Origin: Charina bottae
Taxonomy: Eukaryota > Chordata > Lepidosauria > Squamata > Charinaidae
NCBI GenBank assembly: GCA_023362775.1
Contig: JALMGJ010000004.1
Location: 52,663,298 to 52,727,297 of the forward strand
Length of the DNA: 64,000 nt
Direction: 5' to 3'
Shown here: in pieces, positions 1 through 12,400 of the stretch
How the letters are laid out: the number at the start of each line of letters is the position of its first letter
Position numbering within the stretch: the stretch's first letter is position 1
Translations under genes and position numbers: made by a program
Notes under the pieces: model-generated
The model's input: only the letters and a program-made list of their open reading frames with translations
The model's database searches: none
Told to the model about the DNA's origin: nothing

Positions 1-802
1 GAGTCTTTGGAGATGTTCCAGACCAGAAAGGGCTGGGCAGATCTGAAACAGCACAACCAAAAGCTTTAAGCACATTCCAAAATACCTCTGGGAGAGAAGT
101 AGAGAAAGTTAAAAACCTGAAAGTTTGGAAACTCTGTTGTAAATAGTTGTTTTTTCACTAGTTCCTGTAAATAAATACATAGTGTAAGAAACACCATCTC
201 GGTCTCTGTGAAGCAACTGTCCTCCTTAAAGACACACAGACACTCAGCTATACAAGAACCCTCAGTCATACTGTGACATTTGTCATTTGACTTTTGTCAA
301 ATGTCATTTTGACTTTTGTAGGAGAGGTAACATTAATTTCACATATTAATTACACTGATTGTTGCATATATCATTTTGCTTTAACACTTTTGCTTTTAAA
401 TAGTTACTAATATTTATCAATTTATTTTATGTGTTTCTATACATTACCAAAGAGATATATTAATTGCTTAATATAATACAATTAAAAGTCTCACCTGAAC
501 ATCACATGTTGACCCCAACACAGCATGAACATCACCAAAAGCCTGTTTAAAAAGGAAGATTTTCAAGAATTTCTTAATGCTAGAATAGAGAGAGCCAGAT
601 TTGTTCAGATTTAATAGATTAAGTCATCTATCCATAAACTAAAACCTATACATCTAAATTTTTCTTTAATTGGATGTATCTAAGTAAAAACATTTTTAAA
701 AACTAGAATAGTTTCGGCTTTGAAAATTGAGATGCTTATAAATATTTATTGTAACTGTTGCATGGTATTCATATTTAGAACATAATGGCTGATTTTCTTT
801 TT
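1..802. other. Gene-free AT-rich sequence
   Basis: No coding exon, RNA gene or recognisable repeat family is visible. The short open frames here have no family signature and are compatible with chance in AT-rich DNA. Confidence 0.5.
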
Positions 803-1505
803 TTAATATTTATTTATTTATTATTTATTTATTTAATTTATATGACCGCCCATCTCCCCTCATGGGGAACTCTGGGCGGTTCACAATAAATAAGTTAAAA
901 TAGAATCTAAAAATATATAAAAACCACAATAGTACAATACAATAAGTAATTATAAAATCCAAATGGACGAAGGCATTCATTAAAAGGACATTAAAATTAG
1001 AGGATTAGCCACCCCCATGAGGAACTATCCCTTCCTCCTTCCCATGCCAGGTGGCAGAACCAGGTCTTCAGCTCTTTCCTAAAGGTCGGGAGGGAGGAAA
1101 TCTGTCTCAACTCTGGGGGCAAGATGTTCCATAGAGTGGGTGCTGTCACAGAGAAGGCCCGCCTCCTAGACCCCATCAGATGGCATTCTCTAATTGATGG
1201 GGTTCGTAGCAGGCCCTCTCTGGATGACCGGGTGGGGCGGGTCGATAACATGGGGATAAGGCGGTCCCTCGGGTATTCTGGTCCCATGCCATGTAGGGCT
1301 TTAAAGGTGATAACCAACACCTTGAATTGTACCCGGAAGCAAACCGGCACCCAATGCAGCTCGCGGAGCAACGGCGTTACATGTGCAGATCTTGGCGCAC
1401 CCAAAACTGCCCGCGCGGCCGCATTCTGAACCAGCTGAAGCTTCCGGATAGTCTTCAAGGGTAGCCCCATGTAGAGTGCATTGCAATAATCTACATGGGA
1501 GATGA
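803..1505 (-). mobile_element. L2-type LINE, 3' end with ORF2 C-terminus
   Basis: On the minus strand a 157-codon open frame (997-1470) carries the conserved C-terminal tail of L2/CR1-clade reverse transcriptase proteins: KLQLVQNAAAR, then LRELHWVPV, RVQFKVLVITFKALHG, RRAFSVTAPTLWN and FRKELKTWF. These motifs are known from this family. The 3' untranslated tail follows at 803-996: a CCGCCCAGAGT box, GGGCGG, and an AATA-rich terminus, seen in reverse on the plus strand as TTTATTTATT. The element is truncated at its 5' side, where an L1 fragment abuts near 1506. Same-family tails recur near 16.1, 19.4, 34.7, 46.5 and 55.0 kb. Confidence 0.85.
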
Positions 1506-2440
1506 CGATAATATATAATTTTATTGCTTTTTAATTAATAAAGAAAAACAAAACACAACAACAATAATAAAGATACATACACTATCAAGAAGAAAAACAT
1601 TTAAAAAGTGCTACTACAAAAAAGTGAAAAAAATATGACAAAAGAAAAAAACTTGGCGCAATATACCATTATAACAGTAGATACAAATCTCTATATATTT
1701 ATCTATTGCAAATATTATTCAGATGCATCTATATTTCTAATACATTTATATGACTACCATATTTTTTAACCTACTGTATTTTGTATAAATGCCTCCCATA
1801 TTTCATTATATTTGTCCATACAAAGTCTACGTCTATATGCAATCTGCTCATAAGGGCAAGTGCAATCAGGTCTTCAATCCGTTGAAGAAATGGGGCCATA
1901 CATTTATCTTTCCAATGCTACAATATCAGTCTTTTGGCCATAGTAAGGGCGTGGAGAATCCATTTATGTTGTTCAGATGTCAAATTCCATGTACTAGGTA
2001 TATAATTAAAAAGAATATTATCCTCCGAAAATTTTAGCTTTCATCACACAATCATATTTACAGTATATAGTCCACTACTTTCTTCCAAAACTTAGTAATT
2101 ATAGGACATTGTAAAAACATATGCTTTAAAGAGACATTGTCCTTATTACATCTCCAACAAAATGCTGTTTTTGACAATCCTTTTCTATACAAACGTAGTG
2201 AGTCCAATAAATTCTAAATATTATTTTTTATTGTATAAGTCGTAGTTTAAGGTCCATTCACACTCTTGCTATAGAAGCTAAGACACTTTCCCATTGTCTA
2301 GGCAATATAGAAATCTCTAATTCTTTATTCCACTCATCCCTTAACATCTGCATATCAAATTGATTTATTGATAACAAACATCTATAAAAGCTAATCATAG
2401 GTTTTTTAGTTTTAAAGAATTTAACAAGTTGTTTCTAGTA
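1506..2440 (-). mobile_element. Decayed L1 3' fragment
   Basis: The minus strand around 2050-2180 encodes, with frame breaks, the L1 ORF2 C-terminal cysteine motif (CWRC, then a HMF...CP block and a FWKK block), as in the better preserved copy at 3263-4195. The A-rich 3' untranslated part lies at about 1510-1790 and the unit seems to be inserted in the L2 element to its left. The 5' limit is uncertain. Stops and frameshifts show it is dead. Confidence 0.6.
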
Positions 2441-3246
2441 TCTCAGGTGTCTCAGAAGCTGAAAATGCTGCTGGTCCAAACAAAGTTGTTAACAAATGTT
2501 GTAGCTGTAGATGTTGCCATTAGAATACATCCGATAGATTATATTTATCTCTTAACACAGCATGTTAAAAATTCATCTTCACCATCTATCAATTGGTCCA
2601 AAGTCAATATCCCTGCTTCCATCCAACTTTTCCATATCACTATCCTTTTTCCAATTTTTAATCCTGGCCATATACACATTTTATCAGAGCAGGTCCAAAA
2701 GTATGACTCAGCAAGTGCTTCTCAGAGATAATGCACACCTGTAATTGCTTCTCTTTTCCTGGGGACAGTTCATTTCGTTCTCTTAAGACTCCCACCTTGA
2801 TCCTTAAGCGCTTTCCCCCATGTTATCTGTTTATTAGTAGAAGCAAGGAATTAATTTCTGCTTACAAAAACTATGCATGTACCAGCACTGAATGCGGCTT
2901 TTACCCCTGGAAACAGCTCTTCTATGCAACATCATCCTCACTCAATTCCAGAGTCCTCCTGGGTCCATAATGAGTGTAGCTTGCAAAGGCATTTCTAATA
3001 ATGCTGCTAACCTTTACAGTAATGGGTTACTGGATCCTCATAAATGTTAATTCAATGTTTATGACTCAGACTTTGGTGCCACATGGATGGCAAGCTGCTT
3101 CATCCTGGCCTTGGCCTTGAGCTGTATGTCAAATGGAATTGCTTGGGAAATATGCCAAGGACAGCCCCATGGTTATCACAGGTTTTATTCTAGTTTATTG
3201 CCATGCTTCTGTTGTTTTCCATGTTCAGTTCCAAACATTCTGCATG
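2441..3246. other. Gene-free stretch, possible old repeat
   Basis: No coding exon, RNA gene or repeat family can be supported. Open frames of 60-100 codons here have no recognisable motif. Confidence 0.4.
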
Positions 3247-3262
3247 GAACCCTATACAATTT
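3247..3262. repeat. Target-site duplication, left copy, of L1 3263-4195
   Basis: GAACCCTATACAATTT is present here and again, exactly, at 4196-4211, bracketing the L1 fragment. A 16-bp exact direct repeat is the normal signature of L1-driven insertion. Confidence 0.9.
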
Positions 3263-4195
3263 TTTCCCCCAAATTTTTTTATTAGAGTTTTAAATATACA
3301 TAGTTAAAAGGGTGAAAATGAAAAAGAAATACAAATACAAATCAAAGAAAGAAGTAAAAGTGTATAGAAAAGTAAAGAAAAAAAGAAAAAAGATACTGTA
3401 AGGCATAGATATAGTCAACTTCCGATTTATCTCTGGTCTTAGTAATTTAAAAAAACGTTTTCTTACATGCTAGCTCTATATATAACATACAAAAACATTT
3501 CCTGTCTAATATATCAATTTATATATATTTTAGTCTTCAAAACCCCAAATAAGCTTTTCTCCACATGCATGTTGCAAATAGTCCATTAATGGTTTACATT
3601 CTTTAAGATAGTAACAATTTGAGTTTTCTTTTAATAAGCATGACAATTTGTCATTTTCTGCCATATCCATCAGTTTTAACATCCAATCTTGCATTGTAGG
3701 TAGAATCTGGTTTTTCCAATTCTGCACGTATACAAGTTGTGCTGCAGTAATCATATATTGCATAATTCTTACAAATTGTTTTCCCATTTGTTCTTCCCAT
3801 ATTCCCAATAAAAAAAATTCCGGTTTAAATGGGACTCGAATTTGTAAAATATTTTGCATTAGTGAATGTATCTGAGTCCAAAACTTCTTTGCAATTTCAC
3901 AAGTCCACCACATATGATAAAAAGACCCCTCTTTTTTTTTACATTTCCAACACAAGTTGGAAACATTCCCATACATTTTGGCAAGTTTTTGTGGAGTCAT
4001 ATACCATCTATACATCATCTTATAAAAGTTTTCCTTCAAGTTATAGCACAAAGTAAATTTTAACCCTTTATTCCACATATCTTCCCATTGCTGCATTTGT
4101 ATATTATGTCCAATATTTTTTGCCCATTTTATAATACAATCTTTGACTTGTTCCTCTACCATTTCTCCTTTTAACAATAATTTATAGGGTTAACA
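3263..4195 (-). mobile_element. 5'-truncated L1 with readable ORF2 C-terminus
   Basis: This 933-bp insertion on the minus strand is bounded by an exact 16-bp duplication. Its 5' part is one uninterrupted frame of at least 215 codons (3530-4177) matching the end of L1 ORF2 proteins: the zinc-like CWKCKKKEGSFYHMWWTC block, then FW, and a PTMQDWMLKLM helix block typical of reptile L1s. The 3' untranslated region (3263-3529) is A/T-rich. An intact tail and exact duplication suggest a fairly recent insertion. It is truncated and cannot move by itself. Confidence 0.88.
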
Positions 4196-4211
4196 GAACC
4201 CTATACAATTT
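4196..4211. repeat. Target-site duplication, right copy, of L1 3263-4195
   Basis: Exact copy of the 16-mer at 3247-3262. Confidence 0.9.
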
Positions 4212-4740
4212 AATCATTAGTTAATTCAAAATTCATTTTTGGAATTAAGATGGATTCATAACCATTTCATTTTATGCTTTTTTACTGAACAGAATGGCAG
4301 ACTTAGGCCATTTCTGCAGATCAGACAATGCCCAAGTCCTTACAATGCAATGGGGCGGGGGAAGCTCAGCCAATTAACTACCAACTCGGCTCCTTCAGAG
4401 GAAGTGCTGCAAATATAGGCTTGCAATGTTTCCTGTGGAACTGAAAGACAAGCAGTTCCTCATTGGAGGGAATTTCCACCTTGTCCAGCCTCTTGGGCTC
4501 TCCTGTTGCCCATCTGGAAGGAGTACAAGCTAGATGAACTGAGGACAAAGTGTAGCGGTGAGGACACACACACAGCAGTGAAATTGCTATGGAGGGTTTG
4601 ATTGTGTGAGGCTGGTGTCTGTGTGGAAGTTACCTTAGGTAGAATGAATTCTTTACTGCTTGCATCCTTTTATCCACATTCTTCCTAGTTTTTTGATACT
4701 TCCCATTTACTCTAAGTATTGCAATATTAGTGCTAACTCA

Positions 4741-5280
4741 GAACAGGAAGTACTGAGACTTCTTGTGGGAAATGGCGGACTGAACAACTTTGCCTACGAG
4801 CCCTGTGGGCAGAGCTGGCAGTGTGGCAGTTTTTTCTGGGCACAGGCAGGTTTTTCTGTAGCCCCAAGTGTTTTTCCGGATTAAGGAAAACGCTGAGAAT
4901 CGACCCATCTGTCCTCCAGACGGTGAGTTGTAGCCAGGAGATCATGGACAGCGTCTGCGACCAAGTGGTAAGACTACACCGGGAGGCTGGGATTTCATCT
5001 CTTTCTGACCCACGTATTCACCCCCTTAAAGGGGAAATAAGTCTTGCCTTCCCATTTCTTAAGCACCCAATTTGTTTCTACTACTATTCTATATACTTCT
5101 GTCTACACAATAGGCATCAAATTATAGAAACAAATAAATTGTCTGCCTTTATAATAAACAATCTTAACCCTATTAGACCTAAAAGAAACAGTATAAAACA
5201 TTATTATATCTTATCAATAGTTTTACAAATCTATAATCCTATAAATCCTAATCCAAACCATAAGAAAAGAAAAAAATAAA
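4741..5280 (+). mobile_element. L1 5'-end fragment with rearranged tail
   Basis: Positions about 4741-5070 match, in plus orientation, the L1 5' untranslated sequence seen in reverse at about 48395-48726. Shared landmarks are GGCGGACTGAACA, GTTTTTCCGGA, a TTGTAGCCAGGA/TTGCAGCCAGGA-like block, and a CACCCAATTT end. The following 5070-5280 resembles the sequence at 47340-47480, in the same plus-strand sense although the two 5' ends point opposite ways. One of the two L1 copies therefore carries an internal inversion or a composite. Confidence 0.6.
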
Positions 5281-7299
5281 ATAAAATCATATTAGTCTCA
5301 TTATCATTCAAATGCAGCTTTAATGCTCTATAGTTCCAAAGTAATGACATTTCTCTTCCAAAGATCTGGAGTGCGAAACCTCTGCTCTTTCACATAAAGA
5401 TTGTTTATATAGAGTGTAATGTGGCATTGCTGACTAATGGGATACTGTATATATCACACTTAGGGGGTTATATGATATTAAATCTGGCAGCCTTTAAGAT
5501 GTCATAAGACTCTTTGTTGGTGGTAGTTTGGGTCACTACCTACAGCAAATTAGTTCTGTCCCTCACGTCTCCTTTTCCATTTCCTTCTTCATTTCCTTCC
5601 TCTTTCCTTCTTAAAAGAGCTATGTGTATAGATAATATTCCTCTCCCAGGACTGAACTCCATACCTTTGATGAAATAGACTGTGATACACAAAATGTTTT
5701 GTGATTATGAACTGTCTTTACAGTGCCACAACATTCTAATTATATTATAAGATCAGTTGCATATCGTTCCCTCACCTGAAGCATCTATTATGAAATGCTT
5801 TGTTATCCAGCACTCCAACTTCAGTTCCTTTTGCCTCTGAGAAAATCAGATTTTACTTTGCCAAGGATGTATCTGTATGCAGTGGATACTCAGTCTGGGC
5901 TGGAGTCTGGAACCAGAGGCAGTGGGGGTGGGGTCAAAAAAATCAATGTCACACACACACAGAAAGGGTGGGGCTTCAATTATGTGGTTGTGGCCACTAT
6001 ATTGACCTTTTTAAGCCTCCTCTGTGGATATCCCTGGCTGGATATTGTTCATACTGTTTCACATGATCTGTAATTCAAACTGGTTAAGAAGATAACCAGG
6101 TGCTAAGAGAGGTTTGGAAAAGCTTAGAATTTGAATTTCAGAATCAATGAACAATTGCCAGCAAATTAAGTTGGATAACTTTTGCCTATATATCATTAGA
6201 TTTAATATGTTTGAACTCTTTGGAGCAGTTATGCTAGAACAGTAATCAGTTGAACAATATACAGTATGCTGTTTGTGGCAGGCCATATCATTAACCAACC
6301 AATCTTGTTTAATGTACAAGAACCTGTGAAGTTTTATTGCTAAAACATTTGGCTTAGATATGGGAGACCTATATTCAAAATAGCTCACAGAGGCACATTA
6401 GTAATTTCATTATTTGGTTTCTGCTAACTTATGAACACTTTCCCATTTATTAAAATATTTTTCCCTTTATTCTTTTGTTAAAAGAAGTCTTACTGTTTTG
6501 TGGTTTGTAGTTTTAACAGTTTTGCAGTTTTCATTGCAAATGTGAACGATTTTTGGATGAGGATCAGTTTTATTTTGACAAGCAATAGATAAATACTGGG
6601 GTTTAGAAATACCAGTTCAGCTGTGATGGCCACAGAATAGCTTTGGGTAAATCAACTGCTTTCAATTCAATTTCCTTTACAAAGTTTTCAAGATGTAGGA
6701 TAAAACATTACCTTATACAGTCAAATAAAATGTAGCAAGCAAATAAATAAAAATGCAGTAAACTATGGTCTTATTTTCAGAAGATACCTGCATACAAATG
6801 ATTCTGAATTGAGTATATTGGCTTTCCAAACCTCTTGCCCTCTAGTCATATTGACAGTGCCAGGAAAGTTGTGTGCATTGTGTCTAAAATAGAAACTAAG
6901 TGCTATAAGATAAATGCCCTAATTATGCCTCTCTCGTCTTCCTTCCTCCCTCCCTACTTTCTAGCATGAAATTAAAAGTTTGGCAAGAAGCAAACCCTTG
7001 AAATCAATTCATATGCATGAGTTCCATTATCCATGGAAAAAACATTCCCGTCTTTAAGTCTTAAGTGTTATCATTCAAATCCATTCACAAAGCTCTTATT
7101 AAAAATTAACTTTATCTCAAATGAGTAAAATGGCAGGCTTACAGTAACTAGTTTACCTGGTTCTGCTAGTGGTCCCCACCTGAGGAAATTATAGAGCATT
7201 AGCACTGCTAAGCTCATTCCGATTACGTGAAGGAGTGAATTCATCTAGAGGCAGGGAATATTTCTTCAGGTCAAGAGCTGGATTTATTGTTGATCACCT
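5281..7299. other. Gene-free stretch
   Basis: No exon or RNA gene seen. The only structure recognised is the short inverted-repeat element around 5934-6030, listed separately. Confidence 0.5.
5934..6030. repeat. MITE-like inverted-repeat element
   Basis: GGTCAAAAAAATCAATGT at the left faces ACTATATTGACCTTTTTAAG at the right as imperfect inverted repeats, with a TGTGGTTGTGGCCAC block next to the right arm. The same arms occur at about 63599-63726, so this is a family of short non-autonomous elements. No transposase and no clear duplication is visible. Confidence 0.5.
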
Positions 7300-7534
7300 A
7301 CGCCCCACCTTTTAGCCTTCCTAACCTTCCTAACCAGAATGACAACTCCCACAGTTCTTAGCCGGCAAAGGTTATTAACTTCCCATCAGGCTGGGAATTT
7401 ATTCAGAACCCTCCCAACCTTCAAAAAAGCCTTGAAGACCTCACTTTTTTCTCTAGCTCTGAGTTAGGTGAGGCATGTGTCCACCTGAATGAATTGACAT
7501 TAAGATATTGGGCTATATGGATTCCCCAGTTATA

Positions 7535-7600
7535 AAAAAAGGTTCCCCCCGCACAGTTGTGCAGTCGTGTCCGACTTGAGAGTGGGAGTGCAAGCTGCTT
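7535..7600 (-). mobile_element. Truncated tRNA-type SINE fragment
   Basis: AGGTTCCCCCCGCAC followed by GTGCAGTCGTGTCCGACT repeats the 3' end of the SINE at 7711-7932, but the similarity stops after about 60 bp. Confidence 0.6.
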
Positions 7601-7710
7601 CAGTCTCCCATATACTGATGATGTTACCTAGCATGGTACGTCTGCAGGAAAACAAGCTCAGAGAACGCTAAGAACCCAAAGACTATCACTACTGCTTCTT
7701 TCTGATCTGT

Positions 7711-7932
7711 AAAGGTAAAGGTTCCCCCCGCACATTTGTGCAGTCGTGTCCGACTCTAGGGGCTGGTGCTCATCTCCGTTTGTTAGCTGAAGAGCCAGCA
7801 TTGTCCGAAGATGCTTCCACGGTCATGTGGCCAGCATGACGTGCACGGAACGCTGTTACCTACCCACCGAAGTGGTACCTATTTATCTACTTGCATTTGC
7901 ATGCTTTCGAATTGCTAGGTTGGCATCCCCGG
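7711..7932 (-). mobile_element. Squamate tRNA-derived SINE (ACA-type), body and 3' end
   Basis: On the minus strand the sequence reads through a GGTACC-containing block, the CGTCATGCTGGCCACATGACC block, an AGAGTCGGACACGACT-like block and a terminal GGAACCTTTACC. This order is known from abundant SINEs of lizards and snakes whose tRNA-like head is seen at 18918-19000. The tRNA head is missing here. Confidence 0.65.
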
Positions 7933-8040
7933 TTATAGTCATCTTTTATTATTTTGTTCTATTGTCTTATTGTATTGAGTTGTATTTTTAATGTGTACAT
8001 TGCCCAGAATTGTTAGGTTAGCAGCCTTATGCATGTGAAT

Positions 8041-8852
8041 TATAATGAATAATCCAGCCAAACCTTATAGTTATTCAATTGTAGTTACATTTTCTTTTCT
8101 TCATGGAATGTTTATGTTCCCATTATTAAGTTGGAATAAGCTTGCATAGAAGATCACTAATCCACCAAACAACAACAACCCTGTAGTAAGGTTACTAGTT
8201 TTAATGGTATTATAAGTTTTGTTGATTTTGTCTGGAATACTTCCAAACATTCTTGAAGGAAAAGTATGCAACAATTCCCAAGAATGAATCACTTTCAGTA
8301 TATAAGAGTACTATGATATCATTAACAACAGCTGAGATTTATTTGCTTATTGCACCTCTGGAGGATGAAATGTGCTCCAAACTAGAAAAGAATTAGTTGC
8401 TTTTGTCAACAATTATTTGTCTTTTCATGCATGTATGAAATTTAGCTGCTACAGGCAATTGAAATTCTTTGACCTAGGATAAAAAAGAACTTCTGATACT
8501 TCATTTTTTATCCTTTCCTCCCCTTTCCCTTAGATCATATCCACTAAGTAATAGCCACATACAAATTAGAAGGTCCACAGAGACAAATATTTTGTATGCA
8601 ATCCAGTTAGTAACCAGTGGTTGAAGTGAGCATCATCAGAGAAACAGCTCCAAGTATCCTCTCATGATAATTAGTAAGGCCTTGCAAGGCCTGCAGACAC
8701 AGGCACATCTCCTAGCAACAGACTTCGGCAGTGCAGGAAATGCTTATTTCACTTACCTCTGGGGGCATCCACAGGTTCTCGCTGAATTCATCAGCTTGGT
8801 TCCATATTCCTGCCTATTGGAGGTCCAGTGACAGGGAGGTATATTGTGTACA
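8041..8852. other. Gene-free stretch
   Basis: No exon, RNA gene or repeat family recognised. It ends at the 5-bp duplication flanking the gypsy element. Confidence 0.5.
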
Positions 8853-9193
8853 TGTAAGGCACTCCATCCGATATCTGTAACCTCCCTACTCTAGAGTAAC
8901 TCACAGACGCATGAGTTCTTAGAAGTAGGATAGTTTATTACAGGATACAGAAGCTAGCACGAACAAAGACTGGAATGGCGATTCTGGGAACAAACAGCAC
9001 ATTTAAACCTTTCCCTCCCCCAGGGTCCTTTGCTGCTGACACGTGTGGTCAGGTCTCCCTGGTTGCTCCGGCAACCGCCTCCCAGATGTGTATTCCCGTG
9101 CGTCGGGTGGATGTCAGCTTCGCACCACTTCCAGTCTTCTGAGGGGCCCTTTGTCTGCCTGCCCTTTTGGCAGAGATCGGATTATCTCTGACA
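8853..9193 (-). repeat. 3' LTR of the gypsy element
   Basis: Reading the two copies base by base I find no difference from 15176-15516. In sense, a 5'-TGTCAGAG end and a ...GCCTTACA-3' end. An AATAAA polyadenylation signal lies on the minus strand at 8934-8939, about 40 nt after the predicted start of the R region (near 8977). Confidence 0.95.
8934..8939 (-). terminator. AATAAA polyadenylation signal in the 3' LTR
   Basis: TTTATT on the plus strand reads AATAAA in the sense of the element. It lies inside the R region implied by the predicted transcription start, as required for LTR transcripts. Confidence 0.65.
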
Positions 9194-9222
9194 TGCTCCC
9201 GCCCCAAAACTCACCCCCCCGG
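9194..9222 (-). promoter_or_regulatory. Polypurine tract
   Basis: Directly upstream (in sense) of the 3' LTR the minus strand is G-rich: a run of seven G, then TGAGTTTTGGGGCGGGAGCA ending at the LTR. This is the expected position and composition for the primer of second-strand synthesis, with one C interrupting the purines. Confidence 0.65.
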
Positions 9223-9223
9223 T

Positions 9224-9412
9224 TCAGTGGGGTTTGTCTGGGAATTCTTTATGGAACTTCTTGACTAATTTAGGGGCGCGTGTGTGTTTGGCGCTGACCC
9301 ATTCCTTGTCTCCAATTGGTAGGTGTTGCCACTTTACTAGGTACTGTAGCTGCCCCTTGTGTCGTCTGGAGTCCAGAATTCTATCAATCTCGAAGTGTGG
9401 TTCGCCCTCCAC
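9224..9412 (-). pseudogene. Chromodomain segment cut off from Pol by a 1-nt frame break
   Basis: An open minus-strand frame overlapping the end of pol but shifted by one base encodes a typical chromodomain: FEIDRILDSRRHKG, then LQYLVKWQHLP, then EWV and a basic tail. Chromodomains end the Pol of sushi-type elements and target integration to marked chromatin. The Pol frame, by contrast, runs into a stop at 9384-9386 after a run of nine C in sense (plus-strand G run 9420-9428). The offset therefore most likely arose by loss or gain of one base in that homopolymer, or by a sequencing error there. Confidence 0.8.
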
Positions 9413-12400
9413 CAACAATGGGGGGGGGTTCCTCTGGTTCAGGGTGCCAGTGTTGTGAACTGTGGTGTTGTTTCAACAAACTGATGTGGAACACAGGATG
9501 CACCTTTCTTAGCGCTTTTGGCAATTGTAATTTTGCCGCTACTGGGTTGATGACCTCAATGATTGGGAATGGACCTATGAATTTTGGTGCCAATTTCCGT
9601 GCTGGTCGTGTTGTCCGCAGATTTTTTGTTGACAAATACACCTTGTCTCCTACTCTTAATTCCCATTCTTCCCCCCTCTTACGGTCCGCATATTTTTTGT
9701 AACTAGCTTTGGCTTCCTTCAATGTTTGCACCATGACTGGCCAATTGCTCTTTAGTTTCTCTATCCACTCATCCGCTTTTAGGGGTTGTGGCAATTCCGT
9801 GTTGTGTGACATGGCCAGTTTGGGGATAGTTACAAAGTCCTGCCCTGTGGCGACTTTGAATGGTGAAAACCCCGTGCTTTGATGTACCGCGTTATTGTAA
9901 GCAACCTCTGCGAACGGCAACAGTTCCGCCCAATCATTCTGTTGGTAGTTAGTGTAACATCTAAGGTATTGCTCCAATGTAGCGTTCAGGCGTTCGCTCG
10001 CACCATCTGTGCAAGGATGGAACGCACTGCTGAGCCCCTGTGCCGCTCCAATTAAAGTCAAAAAAGCCCGCCAAAATTTGGAAGTAAAAGTGCTGCCACG
10101 ATCGCTGATTATGCGTTCCGGCGTTCCGTGGGCTCTATAGATGTGTTGTATGAACAGTCTAGCTAGTTTTTGAGCATTCGGTATTCCTTTGCATGCAATG
10201 AAGTGTGCCTGCTTGGAGAATAGATCAGTGACTACCCAAATTGCCGTGTTCTTTTTGCTCACCGGCAAATCTACTATGAAGTCCATGGCAATTTGCTTCC
10301 ATGGCTGTGAGGGGTTTGCTACTTCCTGCAGCTTCCCTGTAGGTTTCCCAATTTTCCTTTTGGCCATTGCGCACACTGGGCATGAGCGCACATAGTCTTT
10401 AACATCAGTGCGCAAGGATGGCCACCAAAATTTGCGTCGGATTAAATGTAGCGTTTTTACGAAGCCAAAATGCCCTGCCGTTTTGTGATCATGATGCATG
10501 GTTAAGACCTTTTGCCTTAAGGGCTCAGGGACATAGGCTTTGTTGTCCTTCCACCCCACTCCATCCTTCTCCACTAGGTTCTGTTTGTTCTCTCCCCACC
10601 AGGTGTCCGTTACTGTTGCCGCCCGCAGCTCGGCTGTCCACGGGTCGCTTTCAGCCGCACGCTTCGCGGTGCTGCGGGTGATTGCCATGTTGCCCTCCCC
10701 CCTCCCGTCTGTTATTGCTGAGTTTTGTGCCTCCACTGGCTGGGAGGGGATGAGGGATTCGATGACCTCTTCCATTTTGCTCTCATGTTGCGGCAAGCGT
10801 GATAACGCGTCTGCCAAATAGTTTTTTCCCCCAGGAAAATACTTCAACGTGAAGGTGAATCTGCTAAAAAATTCTGCCCACCTGAGGTGCTTAGGGTTCA
10901 ACTTCCTGGGTGATTTGAGAGCTTCCAAATTTTTATGGTCCGTCCACACTTGGAACGGCTCTGCTGTGCCTTCTAATAGATGTCGCCACGTGCTTAGGGC
11001 ATGTTTGACAGCGAAAGCCTCTTTTTCCCAAATATGCCATCTTTTCTCCGTTAGGTTAAACTTTCGGGAAATGTACGCGCATGGCCTTAATTTCCCCGTG
11101 TCATCCTCCTGCAAGAGTATGGCCCCCACTGCACTAATAGATGCATCTGTGTGTATCACAAATGGTTTGTCAGCTTCTGGGTGCTTGAGTATGGGTTCTT
11201 TTGTGAACATTTCTTTTAGGCTATCAAACGCAGCCTGGCATTCCTGCGTCCACACAAGTTTCGTGCTCGGTGATGGGGCTTTCGCGTTTGCTCCCTTGCC
11301 TTTTGTCTTTAATAGGTCAGTCAGGGGCAGTGCGATTTGCGCGAAATTCTGAATAAATTGCCTATAGAACCCCGCAAAACCGAGGAACGCTTGCAGCTGT
11401 CTGCGAGTGCGGGGGGGCTGCCAGCCCAAGACCGCTTTGACTTTCTCAGGATCCATCTCGATGCCCTCATGCGAAATGCGATACCCCAAGAAGTCTAGTT
11501 GTTCCCTGTGAAATTCACATTTCTCAAGTTTTACATAAAGCTTAGCCTCGAGTAATTTCTCAAGCACCCTCTTAACCAACTCCATGTGTTCCTCCAGATT
11601 TTCAGAAAAAATCAGTATGTCATCCAAATATACAATTACCCCTTTGTACAGAAATTCATACAATACTTCGTTTATGAACCTCATGAAGATTCCCGGTCCC
11701 CCCGCAATCCCAAACGGGAGCACCCTGTATTGGAAGGAACCCAATGGGCAATTGAATGCAGTTTTCCATTCGTCCCCCTCCCTTATGCGAACACGATAGT
11801 AAGCTTCCCTAACATCTAGTTTTGTGAAAATTTTCCCCTTAGATAGCTGAGCTAACATGTCTTTCAGCAACGGGAGAGGGTACTGTCTCGTAACCGAAAT
11901 TGCATTAAGACCCCTGTAGTCAGTGCAAAGCCGGAGGGACCCGTCTTTTTTCTTCCTGAACAATACCGGGGCTGCAAGGGGGGAGTTGGCTGGCTCAATG
12001 AACCCCCGTGCCAAATTTTTATCTATGAATTTGCGCAATTCTTGCAGTTCTTTTTGCGTCATGGCATACATCTTGGGCTTGGGAAACGGTGCCCCTGGGA
12101 TGAGGTCAATGGTTGCGTCTGACTGCCTATGGGGGGGTTCTTGCTCACATTCCTTATCGAATATCTCTGCTACCGGGAGATATTTCTCCGGAATTGTGCT
12201 TGTGAGTGTGCCACCCCCTTGGTCCTGCTCCCCCTCCTCAATTTCCATCCCCGTTGCCCCCAGCTCAATGCCGCTGGGTGTGCTCTCATTGTCCATCTCG
12301 TGATAAGTCCCATCCGTAAAGTCCAAATCTCCTGAGACCCAATCCACCTTGGGGTTTCTTGCCCTCAACCATTTCAGTCCTAACACAATGGGTCGTGTTG

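Larger units (their letters stand above)
7300..8040 (+). mobile_element. Old L2-type LINE 3' fragment split by a SINE
   Basis: At about 7410-7450 the plus strand still resembles the L2 ORF2 end (the CTTCAAAAAAGCCTTGAAGACC block equals the conserved F-K-K-x-L-K-T region of the copy at 803-1505). At 7935-8035 it resumes with the T-rich L2 tail and a degraded GCCCAGA box. A tRNA-type SINE sits between. Family assignment is by resemblance and is tentative. Confidence 0.4.
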
